The translations under genes were made by a program, and so were the position numbers. Of a stretch of DNA of 64,000 nt, positions 57,121 through 64,000 are shown one piece after another (position 1 is the first letter of the stretch; each line of letters opens with the position of its first letter). The notes under the pieces were generated by a model. That model was not told where the DNA came from. It ran no database searches and saw nothing but the letters and a program-made list of their open reading frames with translations. Origin of the DNA: DASSKW01 sp035690065 (GTDB taxonomy: Bacteria; Pseudomonadota; Gammaproteobacteria; Natronospirales; REEB76); NCBI GenBank assembly GCA_035690065.1, contig DASSKW010000014.1, positions 1 to 64,000 on the forward strand, in the 5' to 3' direction.

Positions 57121-57741
57121 TTAACCGCTCACTGCAAGCAACAGCTCAAGATCGCGCAGTGAGGCACGCCGCATCGGCCGGCCATCGACCGGACTGGCCG
57201 GTGCTTCGCGGATACCGTCCACGCCGAACACCGTGAGTTCGATCGGGATGTCGCCTGCGACGAACCGGTACACCGGATATTCATGCACGACACCGCGGCC
57301 CGATTTCAGTTTGCGCGCCGACACTTCGTAAGGGATGTTCTTTTCCATCAGGAATATCGCCACTTGCTCCGGCATATCACTGAATACATGCAGGTAGATG
57401 ACGGCGTGTGCGGCCGCGGTACCGGCCAGCACCGGCCCCACCAGACGCGCATTGAAACGCTCCAGCAACTGCATGGCTTCACGTGCGGTGCGACGCAGAT
57501 TGCGCAGTTGCAGGGGTTGGGAGTCGGATTGAAACAGCCGCTGTCGCTCCACCAGCGCCTCTTCCACTTCAATGTTGGTCGGCATATGCAGGCTGCGAGG
57601 GTCGAACCCCAGGCGCTCGGCAGCTTTGCGTTTCGCAAACAGGAAATCGCGCACGCCTTCTTCGGCCATGATGCGGGCGGCTTCCTGCGTCAACAGACGC
57701 CGCGAATCGTCACTGCGTAGCGAGGGGCGTCGGGTCATCAT
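57121..57741 (-). CDS. Conserved hypothetical protein, possibly nucleotidyltransferase-like
   Basis: 206 residues without signal or membrane segments. The N-terminal half is helical and charged ('LLTQEAARIMAEEGVRDFLFAKRKAAERLGFDPRSLHMPTNIEVEEALVERQRLF', read in parts). The C-terminal half begins 'VGPVLAGTAAAHAVIYLHVFSD' and ends in beta strands 'YRFVAGDIPIELTVFG'. The Gly-rich strand after a helical region recalls NTase-fold proteins, but the usual catalytic Asp pair is not evident. I believe the family is conserved in gammaproteobacteria near ponA or gltA, but cannot name it. Confidence 0.7.
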   Translation of the reverse strand: MMTRRPSLRSDDSRRLLTQEAARIMAEEGVRDFLFAKRKAAERLGFDPRSLHMPTNIEVEEALVERQRLFQSDSQPLQLRNLRRTAREAMQLLERFNARLVGPVLAGTAAAHAVIYLHVFSDMPEQVAIFLMEKNIPYEVSARKLKSGRGVVHEYPVYRFVAGDIPIELTVFGVDGIREAPASPVDGRPMRRASLRDLELLLAVSG

Positions 57742-57783
57742 TGCTCTGCCAAAGGCGCCTCGAAAAAGAGTAGCACATCCTTC

Positions 57784-60192
57784 TTAAAACAGATCGGAGC
57801 CGTTGCTCTGTTTCTTCTTGTCAGGTGCTTTCTCGGGCAGATGTCCCGCTTCGAAGTATTCCCAGATCGAGCCGGGTGAGGTGGCACTGACCAGCAAACC
57901 TGTCACCGGATCTATGCGTGCACGTACCAGTCCGGGCGGCTGAGGATAGGGATCGGCTGGTTGCGGTACGCCCTGCAAGGCAGAACCCATGAAACTCGTC
58001 CAGATCGGCAATGCCGCACGGGCGCCCTGCTCGCCGTTGCCCAGCGATTGCGAAGGCTGGTCATTACCTACCCAGACCACGGTGGCGATGTCGTTGTTGA
58101 ACCCGTCGAACCAGGCATCGGTCCAACCGTTGGTAGTCCCTGTTTTGCCGGCCAGATCGTCACGGCCCAGCGCGCGGGCCTGCTGTCCGGTGCCGTAATT
58201 GATAACATCCTGCATCATACTGGTCATCAACCAATCGTTCTGTGGCGAGATTACCTGTGGTGCAAATTGCGGCATCACAGGTGGCGGACCTGCTGTCGCG
58301 GGGGCGAGCGTCTTGATAGCGCCGCTGGTATCCACACTGCAGGTGTCACAGGCCAGGGTCGGATCGGCTTCGAAGACCGTCTTGCCCGAACCGTCCTCGA
58401 TACGCTGGATGTAATACGGCGTGACACGAAAACCGTGATTCGCAAATACCGCGTAGCCGCGCACCATCTCCAACGGCGTAAGGCTGGCACTGCCGAGTGC
58501 CAAGGTAAGGTTCTGTGGCAGTTCAGTCGGATCAAAACCGAATTTCTTGACGTAATCGATCGCGTAATCGATCCCGATCTGCTGCAATACCCGGATCGAC
58601 ACCAGGTTCAACGAATGCACCAGCGCGTTGCGCAAGCGCGTCGGACCGCTGAATTCGCCCTCCTCGTAATTGCCCGGCCGCCAGGCGCCGAGCGCCGGAT
58701 CTTTCACCACCACCGGCGCATCATTCACGACGCTGGCCGGCGTAAATCCGTGTTCCAGCGCAGCCGAATAATAGAAAGGCTTGAATGAAGAGCCAGGCTG
58801 GCGATGCGCCTGCGTGACGCGATTGAACTTGCTGGTATTGAAATCGAAGCCGCCTACCAGCGACACGATGGCGCCATCGAATGGATCCACCGATACCAGA
58901 GCGCTCTGCGCCGTCGGCACCTGGGCCAGACTCCAGTCGCCTTTGTCATCCTGATGCAGGTAGACGATATCGCCGCGCTTGAAGATATCCGAAGCCTGTT
59001 TGGGGCTGGCCCCGACCGAGTTGATGTCGAGGTATTTACGCGCCCACTTGAGCCCGTCCCAATCCACATGTACCAGGCCGATGCCATCTGCATACAGTTC
59101 GGCACTCTGGTCCTGCACCGTGATCACCAGTGATGGATACAAGTCGCCGACATGATCCCGGTTATCCACAGCCTGTTTGAACTCTGCCTCTCCTGCCGTG
59201 CTTGGCAGATCCACGTGTGCGATAGCGCCTCGCCAGCCATGGCGCCGGTCGTAATCGAGCAAACCTTGGCGCAAGGCCGCGACCGCTTTCGGCTGCAGGC
59301 GGCTATCGATGGTCGTGATGACTGAATAGCCGGCGGTGTAAGCGTCGTCGCCGTACTTGGCGACCATGTCATTGCGCACCATCTCGGCTAGATAAGGTGC
59401 GCTCACGGCCGCGGTTGGCTCATGGTAGGTCGCCGTAAGCGGCGCTGCCATCGCCTGGTTGTACTGGTCCTGGGTGATATAGCCGTCGGACAACATTCGC
59501 CCCAATACATAGCCACGCCGGGCCAAGGCGCGCTGTGGGTTGGCGAGCGGATTCGCTGCCGAAGGCGCCTGGGGCAGACCGGCAATCATGGCGATCTGGG
59601 CCAGGGTCAGATGGCTGACATCCGTTCCGTAGTAGACCTGCGCTGCCGCTCCCGCGCCATAGGCGCGGCTACCGAGATAGATCTTGTTGATATACAAGGT
59701 GAGGATGTCCTGTTTGGACAGCTCACGCTCGATCTTGAGCGCCAGGAACGCCTCGCGGATCTTGCGGCTGAAGGTCTTCTTGCGGGTCAGGAAGAAATCG
59801 CGCGCCACCTGCATGGTGATGGTGCCGCCGCCCTGACTGCGCTCGCCGGTGAGCGCCAGGTGGATAGCCGCCCGCAACACCCCCTCCACGTCGATACCGG
59901 GATGCTCCCAGAAATGCTCATCCTCGGCGGCCACGAAGGCATTCACCATCGGTTTGGGTATCTGCTCGAAGGACAGCGGAATCCGGCGTTTTTCCCCGAA
60001 TTGGGCCAACAGACGCCCGTCCCGGGTATAGACCCGCAGCGGAACCTGGAGGCGGATATCCTTGAGAACCGCCACCGAAGGCAGACTGGGGGCTACATAA
60101 AGGTAGGCGATCACTACCCCCAGCACCCCCAATCCAAAGAGGGCCAGACCGGCAGCAATCACAACATATAGTGCTTTTGGCAAACGGGGCAT
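57784..60192 (-). CDS. mrcA: Penicillin-binding protein 1A (bifunctional)
   Basis: 802 residues. One N-terminal helix, then the glycosyltransferase 51 domain with 'AEDEHFWEHPGIDVEGVLRA' (catalytic Glu), 'GGGTITMQVARDFFLTRKKTFSRK' and 'KDILTLYINKIYLGSRAYG'. An OB-like insert follows, then the transpeptidase domain with SxxK in 'PGSSFKPFYY', SLN in 'VHSLNLVSIR' and KTGT in 'LAGKTGTTNGWTDAWFDG'. It polymerises and cross-links peptidoglycan. Divergent from pilMNOPQ, the standard arrangement in Pseudomonas and relatives (also called ponA). Confidence 0.96.
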   Translation of the reverse strand: MPRLPKALYVVIAAGLALFGLGVLGVVIAYLYVAPSLPSVAVLKDIRLQVPLRVYTRDGRLLAQFGEKRRIPLSFEQIPKPMVNAFVAAEDEHFWEHPGIDVEGVLRAAIHLALTGERSQGGGTITMQVARDFFLTRKKTFSRKIREAFLALKIERELSKQDILTLYINKIYLGSRAYGAGAAAQVYYGTDVSHLTLAQIAMIAGLPQAPSAANPLANPQRALARRGYVLGRMLSDGYITQDQYNQAMAAPLTATYHEPTAAVSAPYLAEMVRNDMVAKYGDDAYTAGYSVITTIDSRLQPKAVAALRQGLLDYDRRHGWRGAIAHVDLPSTAGEAEFKQAVDNRDHVGDLYPSLVITVQDQSAELYADGIGLVHVDWDGLKWARKYLDINSVGASPKQASDIFKRGDIVYLHQDDKGDWSLAQVPTAQSALVSVDPFDGAIVSLVGGFDFNTSKFNRVTQAHRQPGSSFKPFYYSAALEHGFTPASVVNDAPVVVKDPALGAWRPGNYEEGEFSGPTRLRNALVHSLNLVSIRVLQQIGIDYAIDYVKKFGFDPTELPQNLTLALGSASLTPLEMVRGYAVFANHGFRVTPYYIQRIEDGSGKTVFEADPTLACDTCSVDTSGAIKTLAPATAGPPPVMPQFAPQVISPQNDWLMTSMMQDVINYGTGQQARALGRDDLAGKTGTTNGWTDAWFDGFNNDIATVVWVGNDQPSQSLGNGEQGARAALPIWTSFMGSALQGVPQPADPYPQPPGLVRARIDPVTGLLVSATSPGSIWEYFEAGHLPEKAPDKKKQSNGSDLF

Positions 60193-60269
60193 GCGATACC
60201 TGCGACAAGGCCCTCAGGGCCGGGTTGGGGTGCTCGCAAAGCGCACACCCGAAAATGGAAAAACTATAT

Positions 60270-60297
60270 TTGATTTAATCATTTATTGATATATATT
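60270..60297 (+). promoter_or_regulatory. Candidate sigma-70 promoter of the pil operon
   Basis: TTGATT at 60270-60275 and TATATT at 60292-60297 are spaced by 16 bases within an AT-rich patch in the 176-bp gap between mrcA and pilM. The pilM start lies 71 bases downstream. Confidence 0.5.
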
Positions 60298-60368
60298 GAA
60301 GCTGTGACTTAAGACCTGGAGAGGCCCCAAGGGGACCCGACCACAGAAAATTAGCGAAGGGTAAACGC

Positions 60369-61427
60369 GTGCTTTTCAAGCCATCGTCACATCCTCTCGT
60401 GGGAATTGATATCAGTACTTCCTCGGTGAAGCTGATCGAACTCTCCAAGAGTGGTGGAATCTACAAAGTAGAGAGCTTCGCTGCCGAAGCCATGCCTGCC
60501 AATGCTATCACCGACAAGGTGATCATGGACGTGGAAGCGGTCGGCGATGCCGTGCGCAAGGCAGTCAAGCGCGCCAGCCCCAATAGCAAACTTGCCGCCG
60601 TCGCGATCGGCGGGCAGGTCATGACCAAGACGATCCAGATGCCCATCACCCTGTCTGATAAAGATCTGGGTGAGCAAATCGAGCTCCAGGCCGACCAATA
60701 TATCTCCCAGCCACTTGAAGAAGTGGCATTCGACTATGAAATCCTCGGTGCTTCGGAAAACGACCCCGATCTGGTGGACGTCCTGCTGGTCGCCGCACGC
60801 CTGGAGAACGTTCAGAAACTCCAGAGTGTGATGGATGTCGCCGGGCTCACCGCCAAAGTAGTAGACGTCGAAGTCTTCGCGCTGGAAAACGCGGTGGAAC
60901 TGCTTATCTACCAGATGATGGATGAAGGGCTCGACCGCACCATCGGCCTGGTGGATTTCGGTGCCGCGACCACTACCTTCAGCGTGGTCCATGACCGCAA
61001 GATCATCTACAACTACAACAGCGATTTCGGTGGCAAGCTGCTCACCGAAGAAATCATGCGTCATTACGGCCTGACTTACGAAGAAGCCGGCAAAGCCAAG
61101 AAGGAAGGCGGACTACCCAATAATTACAAAGTCGAGATTCTCGACCCCTTCATGGATGACATGGCGCAGGCCGTGAATCGTTCACTACAGTTCTATCAGT
61201 CCTCCACCAGCGAACACCAGCACCTCGACCAGATCATCGTGTGTGGTGGTTGTGCCTCCATACCGGGGGCTGCCGAACGTATCAGCGAACGTCTGGGTAC
61301 ACCGGCACTGGTAGGCAATCCGTTCGGCAAGATGAAACTGTCCTCACGCGCCAAGGCACAGCTTGCCGAGAATGAAGCCTCTGCTCTGCTGATTGCGTGC
61401 GGCTTGGCCTTACGGAGCTTCGACTGA
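60369..61427 (+). CDS. pilM: Type IV pilus inner membrane assembly protein PilM
   Basis: 352 residues, GTG start with GAAGGG upstream. Actin/FtsA-like fold: 'LVGIDISTSSVKLIELSKSG', 'IGLVDFGAATTTFSVVHDRKIIYNYNSDFGGKLLTEEI' (phosphate-binding loops) and 'IIVCGGCASIPGAAERISERLG'. Cytoplasmic ATP-binding partner of the PilN N-terminus in the alignment complex. First of five co-directional, tightly spaced pil genes. Confidence 0.96.
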   Translation: MLFKPSSHPLVGIDISTSSVKLIELSKSGGIYKVESFAAEAMPANAITDKVIMDVEAVGDAVRKAVKRASPNSKLAAVAIGGQVMTKTIQMPITLSDKDLGEQIELQADQYISQPLEEVAFDYEILGASENDPDLVDVLLVAARLENVQKLQSVMDVAGLTAKVVDVEVFALENAVELLIYQMMDEGLDRTIGLVDFGAATTTFSVVHDRKIIYNYNSDFGGKLLTEEIMRHYGLTYEEAGKAKKEGGLPNNYKVEILDPFMDDMAQAVNRSLQFYQSSTSEHQHLDQIIVCGGCASIPGAAERISERLGTPALVGNPFGKMKLSSRAKAQLAENEASALLIACGLALRSFD

Positions 61428-61428
61428 C

Positions 61429-62016
61429 ATGCCACGTATAAACCTGCTCCCCTGGCGCGAAGAACGGCGCAAACAACGTCAGCAGTCTTTCAATCTGCTG
61501 GCCGGTGTCGTGGTAGGCGTTGCGGCGTTCGTGGTCCTGTCCATGTATGGTCTGGCGAGTGCGGCAATCTCAAATCAGGATGCGCGTAACGCATACCTCA
61601 AAGAACAGATTTCCGGCCTCGATAAACAGATAGCCCAGATCAAGGACCTGCAGGACACCAAGCAGCAACTTCTGGCACGCATGCAGATCATCGAACAATT
61701 GCAGCAGAGCCGTCCCACCGAAGTCCACGTATTCGATCAACTGGTCCAGACTCTGCCGCCGGGCGTCTATCTGACACACGTAGTGCAGAAGGGATCCGAG
61801 CTCAGCATCGACGGTATCGCTGAATCCAGTGCACGCGTCTCGGCTTACATGCGCAATATCGATAGCTCGATGTGGTTGAGTGATCCGAATCTGCAGGTGG
61901 TACAGAAAGACAGCTCGGTGAAACCCAACGCGCATGTCCAGAAATTTTCGGTCACCGCAAAGATTACAGATAAGGCTGCCGCAGCAGCCAAGAAAAACGC
62001 CAAGGGGGGCAAGTAG
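61429..62016 (+). CDS. pilN: Type IV pilus assembly protein PilN
   Basis: 195 residues from the ATG at 61429, one base after the pilM stop. The cytoplasmic 'MPRINLLPWREERRKQRQQSF' segment is the PilM-docking motif. One helix, 'LLAGVVVGVAAFVVLSMYGLA', is followed by a coiled-coil stretch and a ferredoxin-like periplasmic domain ('VHVFDQLVQTLPPGVYLTHVVQKG'). Pairs with PilO to bridge inner membrane and secretin. Confidence 0.95.
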   Translation: MPRINLLPWREERRKQRQQSFNLLAGVVVGVAAFVVLSMYGLASAAISNQDARNAYLKEQISGLDKQIAQIKDLQDTKQQLLARMQIIEQLQQSRPTEVHVFDQLVQTLPPGVYLTHVVQKGSELSIDGIAESSARVSAYMRNIDSSMWLSDPNLQVVQKDSSVKPNAHVQKFSVTAKITDKAAAAAKKNAKGGK

Positions 62017-62018
62017 CC

Positions 62019-62666
62019 ATGAACCTTGACGATCTGAATAGAAAATTCCAGGAACTGCAGAACCTGGACCCCAAGAACATCGGCAGCTGGCCGCTGTTTG
62101 CTCGCATCCTTACTTTAGTCATGATCTTCGTCGTGGTGGTAGGCGCCGGGTACTGGTTCCTGATCCGTGACCAACGGGATCAGTTGGCCCAAGACGCCAA
62201 AAAAGAGATCGATCTGAAAAAAGAGTTTGAAGACAAAGCTTCGAAAGCGGCGAATCTTGATATCTACAAGAAGCAACTCGAAGACATGACCAAATCCTTC
62301 GGCACCATGCTGCGCCAATTACCCGGCCAGACCGAGATTCCCAGCCTGTTGCAGGATATCTCGCAGACTGCACAGGTTGATGGCCTGAAGCAGGATCTGT
62401 TCCGCCCGGAAGGCGAGATTCGCAAGGATTTCTATGCCGAGAAACCGATCCGTATCGTGGTGGAAGGCAGTTATCACTCCTTCGGCAAATTCGTCAGTGA
62501 CGTGGCGGCTCTGCCACGCATCGTTACCGTACACGACATCGATATCAAACCCCTGTCTGGCGACGCCAAGGGGGATAACCTGATCATGACCCTGACCGCC
62601 AAGACGTATCGCTACCTCGAGGAAAGTGAAAGCGGGCCAAGAAAACCCAAGAAGAGAGGCCGGTGA
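62019..62666 (+). CDS. pilO: Type IV pilus assembly protein PilO
   Basis: 215 residues. 'LNRKFQELQNLDPKNIGSWPLFARI' is the short cytoplasmic part, 'LTLVMIFVVVVGAGYWFLI' the membrane helix, followed by a coiled coil ('QLAQDAKKEIDLKKEFEDKASKAANL') and the ferredoxin-like 'IRIVVEGSYHSFGKFVSDVAALPRIVTVHDI'. Forms heterodimers with PilN. Two bases separate it from pilN. Confidence 0.95.
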   Translation: MNLDDLNRKFQELQNLDPKNIGSWPLFARILTLVMIFVVVVGAGYWFLIRDQRDQLAQDAKKEIDLKKEFEDKASKAANLDIYKKQLEDMTKSFGTMLRQLPGQTEIPSLLQDISQTAQVDGLKQDLFRPEGEIRKDFYAEKPIRIVVEGSYHSFGKFVSDVAALPRIVTVHDIDIKPLSGDAKGDNLIMTLTAKTYRYLEESESGPRKPKKRGR

Positions 62667-63211
62667 TGAACTCTTTTCATTCCAATCATCGCGCCTGTTT
62701 ATTGTTGGCCCTGGCCACAGTCCCCTTGCTGTTGGCCGGTTGCGGCGATCGCATGAGTGATCTGCGTCAGTACGCGGATCAGGTCAAGGCTCGCAAAGGC
62801 GGCTACGTCGAACCGCTGCCACAAGTGAAACCATTCGAAACCTACATCTACGCGGATGCCGATAAACGTTCGCCATTCGATCCACAGTTGCAAAGCCTGA
62901 ACAATCCCAATCTTCACGCGGGGTCCAATTCCGGTATTCATCCCGATTTCAATCGGAATCATGAGTACCTCGAGCAATTCCCATTGGACAGCCTGAAGAT
63001 GCTGGGGACGCTCACCGAAGGTGGAACCCTGTGGGCATTGATTCGTGATGGTGACGGCATCGTGCATCGCGTCAAGACAGGTAATTACATGGGCCAGAAT
63101 TTCGGAAAAATCATCAGTATTGACGATTCCGGCCTGACGTTGCGTGAAATCGTGCCGGACGGCCAGGGTGGCTGGACCGAACGGACGACCAACGTGCAAC
63201 TGGGCGACTGA
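62666..63211 (+). CDS. pilP: Type IV pilus lipoprotein PilP
   Basis: 181 residues from the ATG at 62666, overlapping the pilO TGA; an in-frame GTG at 62663 is the alternative. The lipobox 'LLLAGC' gives a lipidated N-terminus. A disordered Pro/Lys stretch ('PLPQVKPFETYIYADADKRSPFDP') binds PilNO, and the beta-domain starts at 'LDSLKMLGTLTEGGTLWALIRDGDGIVHRVKTGNYMG', which contacts the PilQ secretin. Confidence 0.95.
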   Translation: MNSFHSNHRACLLLALATVPLLLAGCGDRMSDLRQYADQVKARKGGYVEPLPQVKPFETYIYADADKRSPFDPQLQSLNNPNLHAGSNSGIHPDFNRNHEYLEQFPLDSLKMLGTLTEGGTLWALIRDGDGIVHRVKTGNYMGQNFGKIISIDDSGLTLREIVPDGQGGWTERTTNVQLGD

Positions 63212-63234
63212 ACGGCAAGGTGAGGCAGCAAGCC

Positions 63235-64000
63235 ATGAACATCAAACACAATCATCCCGGGATCAGCATCGGCAGGGGGTTCGTTGGCGCATGCGCCATG
63301 ACATTAGCCCTGCTCAATATGCCGTTTGCGTTCGCGCAAAGCACTGGTACCGGTCAAAACCAATTGCAATCCATCAGTGCGACCAAGTTGACCGGTGAGC
63401 GGGTCCAGCTGGAACTGAAGCTGAGCGGCCCGGCTCCGAAACCATTGACGTTCACGGTCAACCAACCTGCACGCCTGGCACTGGATCTCAACGACACCAG
63501 CCTCGCCCTCAAGAACCGCAAGACCAACATCAGTGTTGGCGCCGTTAACAGCGTGGTTGCCGCTGAAGCGGGTGGTCGTACCCGCGTAGTTGTCAATCTC
63601 GGCACACTGGTGCCTTATAACGTCACCACCCAGGGCGATACCGTCTACGTGATCATCGGCAGTGGCCCCAATGATACGAGCGTGGCACAAGCCAACCCCA
63701 CCAGTTTCGGACCCGCCAGCACTCCGCCGGCAGCAGCCGTCGCGGTGCCCGTCCCGGCTCCGACTGTTTCGGCACCGACGCTGGCTTCGGCGTCTGCCAA
63801 GGCGGCGACTACTCCCGCACCCGCAGCAGCTTCATCTGCGGCAGCAAGTACAACTTCGCCAGCGCCGGATACCGGCAAGACTCTAACCTCGGTGGATTTC
63901 CGTCGTGGCAGCGGCGGTACCGCACAGGTGATGATCGATCTCAGTGATCCGAGCATCGTCGGCAATGTCCATAATGCCGGCGCCGATGTCGTGGTTGATT
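63235..64000 (+). CDS. pilQ: Type IV pilus secretin PilQ (3' end beyond the window)
   Basis: The frame is open from the ATG at 63235 to the window edge, giving 255 residues. A signal peptide ends near 'NMPFAFAQS'. A first AMIN domain ('VQLELKLSGPAPKPLTFTVNQPARLALDLNDTSL') is followed by an Ala/Pro/Thr-rich linker and the start of a second AMIN domain ('LTSVDFRRGSGGTAQVMIDLSD'). The N-domains and secretin ring lie outside. AMIN domains bind peptidoglycan, anchoring the outer membrane pore. Operon end of pilMNOPQ. Confidence 0.93.
   Translation, partial: MNIKHNHPGISIGRGFVGACAMTLALLNMPFAFAQSTGTGQNQLQSISATKLTGERVQLELKLSGPAPKPLTFTVNQPARLALDLNDTSLALKNRKTNISVGAVNSVVAAEAGGRTRVVVNLGTLVPYNVTTQGDTVYVIIGSGPNDTSVAQANPTSFGPASTPPAAAVAVPVPAPTVSAPTLASASAKAATTPAPAAASSAAASTTSPAPDTGKTLTSVDFRRGSGGTAQVMIDLSDPSIVGNVHNAGADVVVD

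Noticed and set aside
57961..58788. 275-codon plus-strand ORF inside mrcA
   Set aside because: Shadow of the PBP1A gene; the translation is low-complexity Arg/Gly-rich without motifs.

Overview
The window is a contiguous piece of a gammaproteobacterial chromosome, GC-rich by eye and densely packed. It is almost entirely core genes in blocks whose order matches the class: tyrS / M23 peptidase-anmK / erpA-bactofilin; coaD-rsmD; ftsY-ftsE-ftsX-rpoH; a Pseudomonas-like aa3 cytochrome oxidase and heme A cluster; bioBFHCD; ubiCA; recG-ridA-spoT-rpoZ-gmk-yicC; rph-rdgB-hemW; ponA divergent from pilMNOPQ. I cannot name a genus from this evidence. No rRNA, tRNA, CRISPR array, prophage or intact insertion sequence was seen.

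Layout. 1-8 kb: the 3' end of a 2-oxoglutarate/Fe(II) hydroxylase, tyrS, envelope genes (M23 peptidase, AnmK), the DUF6776-bactofilin-ErpA operon, HemJ, and a Fur-boxed cupredoxin/FTR1 iron uptake pair. 8-16 kb: acetyltransferase, RppH, an HAD hydrolase joined to a BtuCD-type transporter, a lipoprotein, PhzF-like protein, and a cobalamin riboswitch ahead of a BtuB-like receptor. 16-26 kb: MurB, gamma-glutamyltransferase, ferredoxin, CoaD, RsmD, a large VolA/Pla-1-type surface lipase, FtsY, FtsEX and RpoH; rpoH carries a CIRCE operator inside a longer nested palindrome. 26-34.5 kb: heme A synthesis (CtaB, CtaA), an Sco-like protein, SURF1, a twin-TM protein, cytochrome c oxidase subunits III, I and II, and a 42-residue membrane protein in the I-III gap where Cox11 (ctaG) would be expected. 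34.5-39.1 kb: the biotin operon. 39-43 kb: ComF and a c-di-GMP pair (HD-GYP with a broken HD motif; EAL protein with a degenerate GGDEF). 43-51 kb: ubiquinone head-group genes, RecG, RidA, SpoT, RpoZ, Gmk, YicC. 51-57 kb: PP2C phosphatase, RNase PH, RdgB, HemW, L31 and citrate synthase. 57-64 kb: a conserved unknown, PBP1A and the type IV pilus alignment/secretin operon, cut off inside pilQ.

How the genes work together. Several loci form functional units: cobalamin uptake under riboswitch control, ferrous iron uptake under probable Fur control, complete assembly and heme supply for an aa3 oxidase apart from Cox11, the biotin pathway from pimeloyl-ACP to biotin, and pilus machinery next to a wall synthase.

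Most unusual content. A 126-bp multi-stem hairpin element is present in two nearly identical copies 44 kb apart, each lying at the 3' end of a housekeeping gene (erpA and rpoZ). Next are the CIRCE/hairpin leader of rpoH, the Cox11-less oxidase locus with a short membrane ORF, and a 719-bp gap before rpmE with two consensus DnaA boxes around an AT-rich stretch. The rest is ordinary chromosomal backbone.
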